DNA of 64,000 bases, from assembly GCA_026419785.1 (NCBI GenBank), contig JAODTK010003832.1, forward strand, positions 310,001-374,000, written 5' to 3'. Under the pieces are notes generated by a model that saw nothing but the letters and a program-made list of their open reading frames with translations, was not told the DNA's origin and did not search any database. The position numbers and the translations under genes were made by a program. Below, piece by piece: positions 23,400-35,596 of the stretch. How positions within the stretch are numbered: the first letter of the stretch is position 1; each line of letters begins with the position of its first letter. Source of the DNA: Sclerodactyla briareus. Its lineage: Eukaryota; Echinodermata; Holothuroidea; Dendrochirotida; Sclerodactylidae.

Positions 23400-24450
23400 A
23401 GCTTAGCGGGCGGCCAAGCCCTAACGTGCGGGCTTGGCAAGCACTAGGGGCTCCAAGGAAGCGACCAGGCCTGCGCCTGCCACCCCCACCTCCCCAACTC
23501 ACTGAGTGGTACCGGCGGAGGAATGCGCCAATCCTGGAACAGGAGTCGTCCCGACAGTCGGTCCCAACTTACCGGATACCGTTCCGACAGGTGACGATCA
23601 CCCAGCTTCCATGAGCGAGGGGGGACAGGCCGCTCAACCTTTTTCTCCCCCACCCCCCCCCCCAACTACGGGCAGCTGCGCCAACATGAGCTACGTGGCC
23701 GCCCAGCTGACCTCACCGTCCCCGCCTCCAGGTTGCCCTGTAGTTGGACGCTTCCGGTCCTGGCAGCGGTATCCGAGGATAGGAGGGGTATAGGAAGACC
23801 GCAAGCTGGAAATTGACTTAGTCTGACTCAGGAACAAGCGTTGTAAAATTAATGACTACGTTCCCATATTTGTACCATGCTACTTTTTCACTCTGACCTA
23901 CTAAGACATTATTAACTGGGCGTTAGAACGACATTGTACCCCCTCCCCTCCAATAGCTGTTATGTTTGCCTTCCTGTTGTCTTTTCCCGATGCTTCTTTA
24001 CATGAGGGTTAGGGTGAGTCCCCGTCGAGCTGTGGATCGACACCTCCGGGGAACTTCCGGCCACACCTATAATCTGAGAAATCTACCACTTCCCCTGCCC
24101 CTCTCAAAAACGGCAACATCAAACCCAACCCCGGCCACTCATACCACCGATATGTCATGGCTTTGCTGTTGCCATTGTCGACGATCACGCCCCTCATGCC
24201 CTCACTAGTCACGCTACATTGTATATTGGGGGGCATTATGGATCGAACTAAAATAATGGTTTTGTTGGTCCTTTATGGCGGCAATAGGGCCCGAGGCAAT
24301 AATCAGAAAAGCCAGTGTCTGCCCCCTGGATACGCCGTGCCCAATACCATTAATTAACAAAACCCCCCGATTTATCACCAAAAACCACTTTTCACGCTAA
24401 AGCCCCCAATAGCCCCGGTGTGACGTTCCATGTTTAAACACTTTTCAACT
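23400..24450 (+). repeat. Repeat family F, copy 1 of a direct duplication
   Basis: This ~1-kb GC-rich segment is related to 24900-26030. Shared landmarks are ATGAGCTACGTGGCCGCC and a TCACCGTCCCCGCCTCC-like stretch, then TGGTCACGCTA, GGGGGCATTATGGATCGAAC, ATTATCACC-type tracts and CCCCCAATAGCCC, all in the same order. A Pro/Ser/Arg-rich reading could be part of an ORF1-like protein of a retroelement, but no diagnostic domain was seen. Confidence 0.55.
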
Positions 24451-24899
24451 CGAGTTCGATAAAATTAACGATCGTATCGCACTAGCGTGAACAAACCCTT
24501 AAGCGATGTTAACACTAATGCACATTATTTATCGGACGTGTCGAAGCCTTTCAAACGGAGAGAGTGGTGGGAGAGTTTCGTTGAGGAAAGTACAAGTTTC
24601 CCCTTTTTTCGCCCCAGGCGGCTAAAGGCTTGTACGGTTGAAATTTTGACTATCCAAGAATTGTCATTTCAACAGCAATTCGAATCCTGTGTCTCTTCAG
24701 TACATGGCTAGAAGGCGTGAAATATGTTTTCGAACCCATCTCAAAGCATAGCAACAACAGTTACAGCCTTTTCTTCAGTCGTGGAGACATCACGCCGAAA
24801 CTAGGGGAAACTGATTCACCCGTTTTCTGAACACTACTGACTTAAATTTCCTTACATAAATTTTCCTCACGACTCATCTTGCCCGAAACACAATCACTC
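24451..24899. other. Spacer between the two family F copies
   Basis: No gene or further repeat recognised. Confidence 0.35.
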
Positions 24900-26030
24900 A
24901 TGGGAGCGCATGCCTGGAAGGCCTCAGCCTCATTTCCACCCGCCGCTTCAATCACCCAGCCTTCTCTGAGCAGCGAACCAGGACTGAGCCTGAGGCCCCG
25001 CCCCCCCAACCCCCGGAGGACCCGCGCAGTGCATCAACCATGAGCACGTGGCCGCCCTGGCAGACGGACCCAACAAAAAAGGGTTCCGTGGAGACACAAG
25101 ACATGGACGGGATCGTTCACCGGGAGGCGCTCCAATGCCGAAAAGAAAGCGCAGTGGACGATCACGAAGCAGGCAGCGGACATCACCATCACCGCCTCCC
25201 ATGTCCCTGTCGTTGGGACGCCCAGTCCTGGCCGCACTATTCTCAAGGATACGGCGGAGTAGCGGTAGCCGAGGAAAGCATTCAGTCACATACTCAGGCT
25301 AACAGTGAGCATCCACGCCTGACTCAGTATAAGAAGGTTAGAAGACAATTGAGCTGAAAATACGGAGTTTGGTTACTCTGCTCAGACACAAGCATTTAAA
25401 ATTAATGCCTAGGGCTTCACATTGATACTCGCATTCTCCTCACTGATTACAAGACTTATTACCTCCTGGGAACTTCGGTAGCAACACCTCCTGTCCAATA
25501 AATTCTATCTACCCCGCCTCCACTGCCCCCTCGAACAGCTACAACAACCCCCTCCCCCGACCACGTCGCAATCGACGGACCGCATATCTCTTGCTTGTTA
25601 GCTGAACTTGGCGGCTACAACCACCCCCTCCCCCGACCACTCGCTATCGAACGCATATCTCTTTGGTTGCTTCTTTACATGATACTTGGAGGACGCGACG
25701 ACGCCAACAACGCCCCTCTCTACCTCTGTCCTCACTGGTCACGCTATTATTTTATATGGAGGGCCTTATGGTTCGAACTAAAATCATGTTTTTATGTCCT
25801 ATGTACCCTTGGTATTGCGCAATAGGGCCGCATAGCTCAATCAGATGCCAATGTCTTCCTGGAATACGCCACTGCCCAATACATTCAATCAAACCCCCTG
25901 ATTTTATCACCAAAACCGCTTTTTCACGGCAACGTCCCCCAATAGCCCGTTGGCGTTTCCTACTTTTCGCTATTGCGCAGTATCAATTCTTTCGCATCGC
26001 ATCCGATAAATTTGTCGTACGAAGAATGTG
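24900..26030 (+). repeat. Repeat family F, copy 2
   Basis: Second, diverged member in the same orientation about 450 bp after copy 1. It has ATGAGCACGTGGCCGCC at 25039, TCACTGGTCACGCTA near 25730, GGGCCTTATGGTTCGAAC near 25765 and CCCCCAATAGCCC near 25938. The RS-rich reading around 25130-25200 (RKRSGRSRSRQRTSPSPPP) is low complexity. Its nature is unresolved. Confidence 0.55.
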
Positions 26031-26635
26031 AAATATTTTCAACTTGACGTACGATGAATTTATAGGAATCATCTATCGCCACTAGTGTTAACACCCCCAC
26101 TGAAATACACTTTTTATCTCGACGTCCGAAGAAATTATCGTATCGCACTAGTGTAAATAGTCTGTCAAGACGGTCGGGCTGTGACGCATTTATTTGGCCT
26201 TTAACACAGCAAACTTTCATTCTCAATTCTCATTCTCTCGAATCTCCACTTAGATACCCTTTCGATGGCTATAAACTTGATTAGGCTAGGATAATTCATT
26301 TCGCGATGGAGTTCCCAAGGATTCCAGAGTTTTTATTCTAGGATGCGTGAATCATTCCAAACCTCGGAATGAAAAAGACTCTCTAGGAGGTTACGACAGT
26401 TACAGGGTGGCCATTTAACTTTCAGCCGAGACCCGGACATCTGCGACCAATTTTTTTATATTTTTACCAATATTTTAGCCTAACATGCACTCCCAAAAAC
26501 CTCCTCACAACCTCTCTCTCCTGCTGCTAGGAATTAAAAATAATAATATGGTAAATCTGAACGTTGACACCATTGCAACAAACAACTATTAATGTGAACT
26601 AAAACCCAAAATGTGGAACACATTTTTAATATGCG

Positions 26636-26735
26636 TAATGACAGTGTGTATGTGTGTGTGGTGGGTGTGTTGTATGTGTGTATGTGGGGTGTGATGCCGC
26701 GCGTGCTTGTGTGTGGGGTATGTGTGTGTATGACG
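26636..26735. repeat. (TG)n-rich microsatellite
   Basis: Imperfect TG/TGTATG-type repeat of about 100 bases. Confidence 0.85.
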
Positions 26736-26744
26736 CCAGCTTGT

Positions 26745-27240
26745 GAAACGATTAATCGACCCACCGGGATGGATGAAGGATCATACTTGGTATGTGTTTT
26801 CCCAAGGATTTCATGAAAACCCTATTGTTTCCGGGTCGGTTCAGAGGGTCTCTAAGGTCACCGGAAAGTCAAGTCTGGGACACTTTGTAAACACGCTAAA
26901 GTCCATAAGGTGGTTGATCAAGTTGAAATTGGTTGTGTTGCTTTTATAGGGGAGTACTGGAACCCTGTTGTTTTTGTGGAAAGTCGAATTTGGCCAATTT
27001 TAGCTTGTAAAGTGTAAACATGACTCCAACGGGCTGGATGAAGCTTCATACTTGATTTGGGTTCCCAGGAAGGAATACATGAGCCTATTGTTTTGGGGGG
27101 GTCAGGTCAGGGGTTATATGGGACAGAGGTCAACGTCTGAACAACTCTTGAATTTAGTGTGTAGCTTTTACTCGGGAGCGTACAGGAACCCTACTTGTTG
27201 GTTGGTGAAATGGAAAGACGTATGTTGCGTCACATAAATA
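26745..27240. repeat. Repeat family B, copy 1 (about 1.5 units)
   Basis: Units carry GGATGGATGAAGGATCATACTTGG, CCTATTGTTT, a GGGTCxGxTCAGAGG block and TTGATCAAGTTGAAATTGG. The same landmarks repeat at 27020-27170 and in the longer array at 40.25-41.35 kb, where the period is about 280-330 bp. Non-coding minisatellite-like element. Confidence 0.65.
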
Positions 27241-28881
27241 ATGAGATGGTTTACAATCCCCATGTTTCTTGTGTCTGGTTATAAGTTGTCAGAAAGAGTC
27301 AAGGATTTACTAAGCCTTTGGCTTTCGGTTTAATCAGTAGCAGAAACTTAGAGCGAGATGTGTTGACAGACCCAAATCACCTAGGCCCTTAGCTCAAGAA
27401 TGTGGACAAGGCATTTATTGCGGAATACACTCATTAATATATACAAACATTTCTAGATCACCAAGGCTTAGAACTGTGGCGCGTGTATTGACGGATGAAC
27501 GGCCCCTCCCCTCAGGATGGTTAATCTGTGTGTGATTAAACAAACCTCTCTCACAGAGATGGATATGGCTGTGGGGTAATTATTTGGATTCAAATCGAAA
27601 TCATCAAACTGCATGAAAAGCAACCAATATCGACACAGCCATAGCGTGGCATGCTTAATCCACCCACCAAGTGTCAACCTGATCGCATGATACAGTTTAG
27701 AAGTAATGAGTGAACGTGGACGAACAGAACCGCGAAACGAACGAACTAACGAAACAGTAACGAACGAAAGAAACGGACGGAGAGACATGAAGAAACTTGT
27801 AGAGCTGTTTACCCGCTGCTAAAAATGGGTGAAACTGTACCTTGGGGAGCTCCTTGTAACAATTGATGCATCCCGCAACTTACCACCTGTTCAATCTTTG
27901 AACAATTAGGGTATTCCCTGAGTTCCTTTGAACATTCTTCGGACATTTTTCACTCAGTGGTGTGGAATTTGATTCGGGAAATTCATCACTTTCACCTCTA
28001 CAGCTCTTTCTAACATTGTGGGATAGGCTTCTTAAGAAATCAGCGAAAGTCCGGGACCTTCTGCCGATTGCGCGAATTATTATTAATGAGGGGGAGTAAC
28101 AGAAATCAGGGGATATTCCACCTTTTCTCTGATCTCCAGGCACTATACTCCCATCAATATGTCATTTCGAAGAGGCGTGTGAAGGTGATTACCTGATTAC
28201 ATTTTGGATCTGATTCTAATTAAGAAGAATGGCAGCCAAAATCAATTGTTTACTATGGAAGGTGAATTTGCTGCGACGAAGATGACTTACTTGTGGAATT
28301 CTGAACGTAAAACTAATCCACACCATCGAGACATGACATCAAGCGTTTTTGAACGCAGGTCAGCGAAACTCCTGAATGCATTACCAAGATACATAACACT
28401 CGTACGGTAGGTGAAAGGTGACAACATCGAACAGTGGTGATTCAGCAATACCGAAGACACCATGTGAATGTGTGCGAGAACTGGAGTACATGTTAACACG
28501 AAGAGTTGAGACCACACGAAAAATTATATCTATATACCACTTCCCCCATCACCATACCTCTAAGAGCCTATTTGCTGAGTGTGTCTACATCTACGCCGTT
28601 CTTTTGCAGGCCTGAACATGAAGCACCACCTGGCTAGGACCACGTAACACGACGTAGTCATATTACATGACACTTGAAGGTGGGTTGGGTAGGGGCGAAA
28701 CTGTCCCTCCAGCCGCAAATTCTAATATTCAACATCAAATGCGGCGGTTATTAATATCCGAACTAGTAGCCTGAAACTTCTTCAAAATCTGATAATAGCC
28801 CCAATACCTGCGTTTCCAATTGCCACTGGAACCTACACCAGCCTATTCCGCGAATCAACCCTTTTTCGTTTTTACTCAAAC

Positions 28882-28929
28882 TCTCTATCTATCTCTCTAT
28901 CTAGTATCTATCTATCTATCTATCTATCT

Positions 28930-28964
<35 letters not shown>

Positions 28965-30150
28965 CACTATCATCCTCCTATCGATCCCGGTCTGTAAACT
29001 TTTGCTTTTTTGTCCATCAAATGTTCGTGCTTTGATGAAACTCACCAACTTGGTCACAATTTCATTGACTGATGGGTCATCGTTGACCACCTGAAGGTCA
29101 GGTCAAATGACAGAAAGGGGTACAATGGGTCCATAGTGAAAAACTGCAAAACTCTACTTCTCCTTCCAAATTTTGGTGCACAAGTGCTGATGTTCAGTCG
29201 CAATGATGGCCCAACAGCCGTTCCTTCAAGGGTGTTCAGGCTTTTTTGTTTCCAAAGTCCGATGGGCCGAGCGCCATTGTTATGAAAGTTCCAACACACA
29301 ATACACTTGAAATGCCATCCCTCCTCACCAGCTTCATTGATGTTCTTCAAAGTACCTGTAATGGGGTCCGTGGGTAGAGGACTTGGGAGTGTTCGCGCAA
29401 ATTTGGGCCTAGGGCCAATCTTTGGCTTAGGGTCATTATATGAAATACGCGGCAACATCTTGTATCTCCTCCACATTTTGGTGTTCATAGTGCTGACCTC
29501 ATCATAATGATGGTCCAACAGCCGTACCGTCAGGTTGTTCAGGAAATTTTGTGGTCGCAAGGTCCCATGGGCCCGAGTGCCCATCTTATGAAATTTCACA
29601 AATGGTACTTGAAATGCAATCTCTTCCCACAAGCTCAATTGATTTTCTTCAAGTTACATTTAATGGTCCTTGGGTAGAGGCCATTGGGTGTTCAGGAATT
29701 TTGGGCCTATGGCCCACTTTGGGCTCTAAGGCTTATTATGAAATCCTACTGCAAACTCTTGTATCTCCAACAAATTACTTGTAATGTTTGCACAGTGCTG
29801 CTATTCGGTCATAATGCTACCTTATGGCCGTACATTCAGCGTGCCCAGGGATTTAGGTTACAAGGCCCAGTGTTGGCCCCTGTGCCCATCATGTGAAATG
29901 ACGCAAAATGTTCTCCTCTTCAAATGTGGTAATGCACGGTGCTGACATACGTGTAATGATGGGCTGACAGCCGGTCCCTTTCAGGTTTGTTTAGGCATGA
30001 GGGATCATTTGTTTAAATTTATTAATAATAACCGTTGAACTTGAAATGCATCTTCTCCCACAAGCTTCAATTAATGTTCTTTGAAGTTACTGGATTAGTC
30101 CTTGGGTAGAGGCCATGGGGGTGTTCGGGTAATTTTGGTCCAATGGGCCC
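28882..30150. repeat. Repeat family A, copy 3
   Basis: A TATC array (28882-28975) is followed by the lead segment with CTGAAGGTCAGGTCAAATG and at least four tandem units. The units are marked by GTGCTGATGTTCAGTCGC, CATAATGATGGTCC, GCCGTACCGTCAGGTTGTTC, TACTTGAAATGCAATCTC and AATGGTCCTTGGGTAGAGG. The copy ends near 30150, abutting a LINE endonuclease fragment. Confidence 0.75.
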
Positions 30151-30790
30151 GAGTTGCCTTCGATCACGACTGTCAGACTTGTGCGACCAAGACATGACTC
30201 ACGCCGTCCCCTGGACATCCATGGAGTCATTGAAATCGCCCAGAACGACCTTGAATCACAATGGCAACACTGACTCGAGCATAAACGATTCTTTCACCTA
30301 GTCTCATCGCTTACCTCACCTCGGTCGGAGCGTACACGATTCCGACGATAAATCTCCCACAGTGTGGGCGATCTGCAATCGCATAAAACGGTGTTAACCT
30401 GTGTTACCAAGAGAGCTACCGACATCGTACGACCAGACCGGTATAGTGAGTGTAACCTCCTACCCTGATTCGCGAATAAACCGAACTGTAGCGCACCAAG
30501 CCCATGCTATACCACGTTCCCTTGATAAGAGAAATGTTCCAATATCGGAACTAGACCCGCCTGCCGCAAATTGTAACAGGGACTACTGGTGCCGAAGGTG
30601 GACGACACTCCTTACCACCAGCACAATGCCCACTACGAGACCACAATCGTCGAGGTCTTTCCCTCCTCCGGACTTGGTGTTCCCGATAGTATTTCGCTTC
30701 GATCCCTTTCATACGGCGGTGCTGAAGTCGTCAGTATAGAATGCCCACTACGATCACAATAACGATATATGAATGTGAACAATTTTCACT
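30150..30790 (-). mobile_element. LINE fragment, minus strand: apurinic endonuclease-like region
   Basis: Minus-strand translation gives SRIRVGGYT (about 30465) followed by an arginine-rich stretch, an IYRRNRV-type beta strand, and VLGDFNDSMDVQGTA (about 30200-30245). VLGDFN is the characteristic D/N strand of LINE-encoded AP endonucleases. The preceding order is that of the exonuclease-endonuclease-phosphatase fold. No reverse transcriptase follows, because repeat A3 abuts it on the 3' side. It is a fragment. Confidence 0.5.
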
Positions 30791-30892
30791 GCCGATGAAA
30801 CGAAATAGAACGTGATGCCAACTCCTTGGACGAAAACCCTAATAGAAACCACCCTGCTTAAGGCTAAGCCATCACTAGTCCCGGCCGCGTAT

Positions 30893-31787
30893 GGCGCAGC
30901 TCAGGCGCAGCGCCCGCAGAATTCCGCCATCCACTCAACCGCAGCACCCTGCGCAGCCTATCGCAGCGAGCCCATAAACTCGAGAAACCTAGTTCTTTTC
31001 AATATTCAGTTCATCCGGCCCATTCCTCTTGTCAGAGTATAGCAACATAACGTTCGAACTTTTAAAACAGAACTTGGAGAATGGGCATACCCCAGGGCGG
31101 CGCTTCAATATGTTTGATCTCGAAAACTTAAACTAACAGTAATAATGGCCTTTTTGTTATGGTATACTGCGAGAACGGAGGGATCAAGCCTATTCAAGGC
31201 CAACAAGGGTGCAGACCTGGAACTGCACCTATTATAGCTGCGAATTCATTCACCAGGTACAACGAACACGGCAATGCCCGAACCTTACTGTGGGGTGGGG
31301 TTAATCACACGCAGCGGGCATCTGTAAATTCACCCCTCGTTCGTTCACATGCTTCTAATCGTCTTGAAGCGACTAGCGCGAAGGCAACAGGTACATTTTC
31401 AAAAGTCCTCGTATGACACGACCGGGATCGAACCCCCGGGTGGAGAGCTGACGCTCTACCATTATGCCAACCACTCGGTTATAGGTATATGATAGATATG
31501 CGATATGTCCATACGAGGGCCTTATAATGCAGCTAACTCTCGCGGAATATTCTCGCCATCCTCTTCCCATCACCAGGGGGTCCACGGAACCATGCGCAGT
31601 CCGCAGAATGCGCAACAGCGATTCGACATGCGCACAACTGCGGATGCGCTGCGCCTGAGAAACCGTGGGATGACACCTTTTGTTATTCCTACGTTCTTGA
31701 ATTATGGCGGGAGCTGCGCATTGACTGTGCTGTGCCTGCGCGGTGCTGCGAGGCGCCTCGCGCTGCGGATAGTGGATGGCACTTATA
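30893..31787. mobile_element. Candidate non-autonomous DNA transposon with CpG-rich inverted ends
   Basis: The left end contains GCCATCCACTcaaCCGCAGC (about 30927-30946) inside GCGCAGC-rich DNA. The right end (31720-31785) contains GCGCTGCGGATAGTGGATGGC, its near reverse complement. The end blocks are rich in CGCAG/CTGCG motifs unlike surrounding DNA. About 0.9 kb lies between, including an inserted SINE (31150-31490). No transposase was seen and target-site duplications were not identified. Confidence 0.4.
31150..31490 (-). mobile_element. tRNA-derived SINE, copy 3 (minus strand)
   Basis: On the minus strand the head reads AACCGAGTGGTTGGCATAATGG then TAGAGCGTCAGCTCTCCACC then GGGTTCGATCCCGG, split here for length: Pol III box A and box B with a well-paired T arm. 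The body follows with a CTTTTGAAAATGTACCTGTTGCC block, CTTCGCGCTAGTCGC and, near the 3' end, CAGGTCTGCACCCTTG. The same order is seen at 39.3 and 44.5 kb. The acceptor stem does not pair, so it is not a tRNA gene. Confidence 0.8.
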
Positions 31788-32057
31788 TATGCATTTAGCT
31801 TAAAGGATGATGAGATTATATACATGATCCGGTATATCTCTCTGAGTGGTATGGTCATAGGTATCGTATATGAGTTCAAGGACACACTGAGCCTTCTCGG
31901 CTTTAGACTTTCTGGGAGTTTTTCCGTCCGTCGTTATTTTTTTTTTCTTTTTCCCCCAAGGCGCAACAGTTATACACTTTTTTATTAATGCAATAATGTG
32001 CTGCATTATTCATATCACTTCCGCTCTGTCCACTACATTTCCGTTCCATTTCTTATA

Positions 32058-32237
32058 ATGAGCAGCACGGTCCGAGTGGAAAAAAAGAAGAAAGCTTTTG
32101 ACGCCATCTTTCCACTTCACAATCCTAAGCAAGTTTATGGGACGTTTTCACGAGCGGCCGAATTACTTGCTCAGAAGCTCTCCACGATGGCCGATGGAAG
32201 GTCCGTTAACGTTGCCCCTCTCGGACGTTTGTGTTAA
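32058..32237 (+). other. Small open frame of 59 codons, unrecognised
   Basis: From ATG 32058 the frame reads MSSTVRVEKKKKAFDAIFP and ends in NVAPLGRLC before TAA. The composition is protein-like (charged start, mixed helix-like middle). I recognise no family, no splice context is obvious, and it may be chance or a fragment of an element. Confidence 0.2.
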
Positions 32238-33964
32238 CTCACATTCATTGTGGTTAGTTATATAATTGGACTGAAATCATCGGGTGATCTAACTTAGGTT
32301 TTTGATGATGTAACAGATATGCAGGTTAAGAGCCACGTGGTCCAATAATAACCTACATTGTCTAGAATTACATTGCTACGTCAAACCGTGATATTATGCG
32401 TTGTGAGCCTCCCTCCACAATAACTATATGCCGTTCTATCAGCTTTAAACGACTTCTAGCTTTTGCAATTTGTACTGTAAATAATCGAGAGAGTAATCCA
32501 TTTGGTCGCCTTACTACGGCCTTCTCAACTATAGTGTAGGGTGCCTTGGTGTGTTCTGACTTGCTGACTCAAAAACGGGGTTCCGTGTTAGCGAAGATAG
32601 AATAAGGAATACTTACTTGAGAGAGAAAGAAAATGCCTCTTACATATCTTTTGTCTATTACAGAAACAATCATGGGTTACAAGTAGAAGAAGCTCAAGGC
32701 GGCAAAAACCAAGAGTTGCCACTGCCTTCACAAGTAAGGCACAGTAAAGCCAGAGAAATGGGCGTTTCTCCGATAAAGACGTTACACAACCCCTAGATGA
32801 AAACAGCAGACATGATGGGCCTATTACGGTGACTTCTGTAATTCGGTAACTTCAGCTGAGTACATTCATGCCCTTGGTGCAAAAAAAAAAAAAATCCTCA
32901 GGAAGACGAAGTCAAAATATAAGAAAAAATGTTCACACGTTAAGAATGAAGTTTATTTCCCGTCAATGTGAAAAAAAAATATATACAAAAATCCGTGTTC
33001 CTGCTAACAATCACTCCATAACTCACCAAAAAGAGGCATTCCCTCACATCACATTTATCACCCAACCCCGGTACGAGTGACAGTACCGTGGCTAAGAGGG
33101 ACTTGCCTCAGCCCAGCTAGGTTCGTGTGTCAGAAAACGTGACCGTAACATAGGTGAATGAATGATCAACTAGTCAAGTTCCGAGGTATCTATATGTTAG
33201 GTATGCTGATGTGGACAAACGTATTGCCATGAACCAAATTCAGCAGCAATCTCCAAAATCTTAATCGGCTAGTTAATGCAGTAGGCATCAATCATGGTCA
33301 CCGAATGAAACTCCAGTCACGGCTATCAACGATCGTCTCCATAATCCAGCCACACAGAGGTTTCGAGACGTATTAGAGCTAGCATATACGCTTGTTTCAC
33401 AAGGGAGACAAACGTGCGAGAAGTTAGTACCGGCCATCCGGGAGGCGCGCGACGGGGGAAGGGGGGGGGGTATACAAGACGGACTGGCACGCAATACTGC
33501 GCGAGTACACATAAAGTCGAAAGCCTCGCGAAAAGCGGTGGGAAGATACGAGAACGGCTCCTTACCTTATCAGGCGTCGGACAGATTTAGCCCTGATCAT
33601 CGTAAACACCTGGTACTATTACAGCACACACCTTGCTTGTTCACTTTCGACAGAACGTTTTCAATACATCACTCTATTCGGTTCCCCGAGGGGCTTCTCA
33701 ATGGGCCTGCCAAATACGACGCTCGCGACTACTACTAGTCACATCTTACCGAAGAAATCCCTGTATGACAGTCTCCTATTCCGATCTTGTTTGTTTTCAT
33801 ATATACCTTCGCAAAATTCGCTTGAAACGGTGAATATCTTCATAACAGCAGCTATAATCTTCTGACCTAGGTGAGGTACGATAAAAACATATATAAGGCA
33901 ATAGGCGTACAGTTTGATGTAACCTATGACGTAAGTTTGTTCGTTGTGTTTTTTAACATTTTAG
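32238..33964 (+). other. P450 intron; no gene recognised
   Basis: Contains an A-run near 32880-32893 and a G-run near 33460. A minus-strand reading at 33290-33510 (NLCVAGLWRRSLIAVTG) looks protein-like but could not be assigned. It ends at an acceptor with a T-rich tract (ACATTTTAG, AG at 33963-33964). Confidence 0.35.
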
Positions 33965-34094
33965 ATTGGGGAACTCTACTTGGACAGAGCCAATACGCCC
34001 TGGCACTGGAACGACCTTCCTCTACAATCTCACACCAGTGGCCGGCAAGGAGTGCAACAGATGTTTGGAAATCTTCCACGTTCTAACTGAAAAG
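33965..34094 (+). CDS. Cytochrome P450 (CYP4-like), F-G helix exon
   Basis: The exon lies between a TTTTAG acceptor and a GTTTGT donor. In the first frame it reads IGELYLDRANTPWHWNDL; from about 34020 the adjoining frame reads LYNLTPVAGKECNRCLEIF then HVLTEK. Together they match the CYP4 pattern R-x-x-x-P-W-x-W-x-D-x-x-Y-x-L-T-x-x-G ... L-x-x-x-H-x-F-T-x-x-V-I, which covers helices F and G over the substrate pocket. A one-base gain around 34014-34020 separates the two readings. The exon is 130 bases, one more than a phase-0 exon would need. The high conservation of both halves favours a sequence error or a very recent lesion. Confidence 0.8.
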
Positions 34095-34224
34095 GTTTGT
34101 TTTTGTAATTATTAATTACAGGTGATTATTCTGATAATATTGCATTATTCAATGATGGTAACAAACTTAAAGGATTCTCTGTCTAAATGAACAGTATTTT
34201 GTGCGAATATTAGGGTTTCTAGAG
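34095..34224 (+). other. Short intron segment
   Basis: Nothing recognised. Confidence 0.3.
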
Positions 34225-34640
34225 TTAGTTTAGTTTAGTGAGGAGACGGGTCAGGGAGGGAGAATCCACAATGAATGACCCTCAGCTTGGACCAATACGA
34301 CCTAAAACAAGAAGAGGCAGAACTCGAAAACTCGCCCACATTCCCGAACAAATTGAGACGGTTTTTTAATGCATTGACACTCTCATACCGAGCAATTCCT
34401 TCAGGAATGCTGTTCCAACCCTCATGGGTAATTTTCTTGGGAGGAGAAATATACTTCCAAGAGTCGAAGGATTGCCATCGGAACAATAGACACTTTTGGA
34501 AACCTCGATCAAATCACATCATCGTATTCCGCCGTGCTCTGAGAGTTAAAACCGAGACGCTCCAATCTTTCCCTGAATGCGAATCTCGCCAGCAACTTGA
34601 TTAATCTGGTAGCCACTGAAGCGGAATCTTGCATCTTTCT
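34225..34640 (-). mobile_element. Probable LINE 3' fragment, minus strand
   Basis: The minus-strand reading GWNSIPEGIARYESVNALK then NRLNLFGNV (about 34300-34410) matches the C-terminal W-N-x-L-P-x-x-x-x-x-x-x-S-x-x-x-F-K-x-x-L-D block that ends many CR1/Rex-type LINE ORF2 proteins. No reverse-transcriptase core is attached. This is a tail-end fragment or 3' UTR-containing piece. Confidence 0.45.
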
Positions 34641-35565
34641 CATGAGATTGTTTCTTTTTCTTCTTTTGCTCTTTTTGATCATTCCGAAAGAGTTCTTGCG
34701 TATAACTCATTTCCCGAACAGCCAATTTCAACGTGTGGAGATGTTTATTTTTCTCACATACTTTTTAAGAAGAAAGTAATATAATAATACTTTCGTGGGT
34801 ATATTGGATAATTTTTTCATACCCTGTTACAAGTTCGCTTCCGAAAGTGAAAACTATGTATATAGCCTAAGATGTGTCGAAAACGTGTAGGCCATCTTTC
34901 TGACTTCCTAAAGGGGCGTGCGAAAACCTATCGCCGTGAGTGAATTATTTCTCACACAGAATGAATTGATTAAGAGCAAAAAAAAACTTCTTTTTTGAAT
35001 TTAAACCACCCCGAATGCAGATCTAATCATTATGGTGCAGGATTGTTCTTCGAGGTCACATGACTGGTAAAGTTCATAGTGAACGTAAGGTGAAGCTTTA
35101 AGATTGAATTGAAAAATAATTTGCTACTATACTGCTATCGACCGATAGTACGTTTATTCCTGCAGCAGGCTACTCATGTTTATCAGTTGGATTACTCGTA
35201 TGTTACAAGAACTCTGCGAATTGCGTGAGAATGAATCAGGCGCTCAACAGTACTGTCATATCATGGTTACCACCTAAGAAAAAACCAATTAGGATTGTAT
35301 TTTTAAAGATATTGGCCACCTCTTAGATCAAGCAACATTACGGGGAAAGCTATTCTACATGTTGATCAGAGAAGATATGCCATGACTAATCTGCAACGTT
35401 GGTCACGCGTGTTGACCACGCGATAATGGTCCGGGCAATGTAGGCATACCGACGTGTGTAATACAATAAGATTCGAATCACTACTAGAAATCACTCGATA
35501 ACGACAGAAGAGTGCATACATACATACATACATACATACTACCTACATACATACATACCTACACA

Positions 35566-35596
<31 letters not shown>

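Larger units (their letters stand above)
26215..28830 (-). mobile_element. LINE copy E2, minus strand, interrupted by other repeats
   Basis: The ends match LINE E1. 26220-26440 corresponds to the E1 3' end (GCGATGGAGTTCCCAAGGAT, GAATGAAAAAGACTC, GGAGGTTACGACAGT). 27830-28830 corresponds to E1 upstream of the reverse transcriptase, with CTTGGGGAGCTCC, CTGTTCAATC, CATGACATCAAGCG and GACTTACTTGTGG. The reverse-transcriptase core is missing or replaced by TG-rich DNA, repeat B1 and unassigned sequence between 26450 and 27800. Orientation is inferred from E1. Confidence 0.6.
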
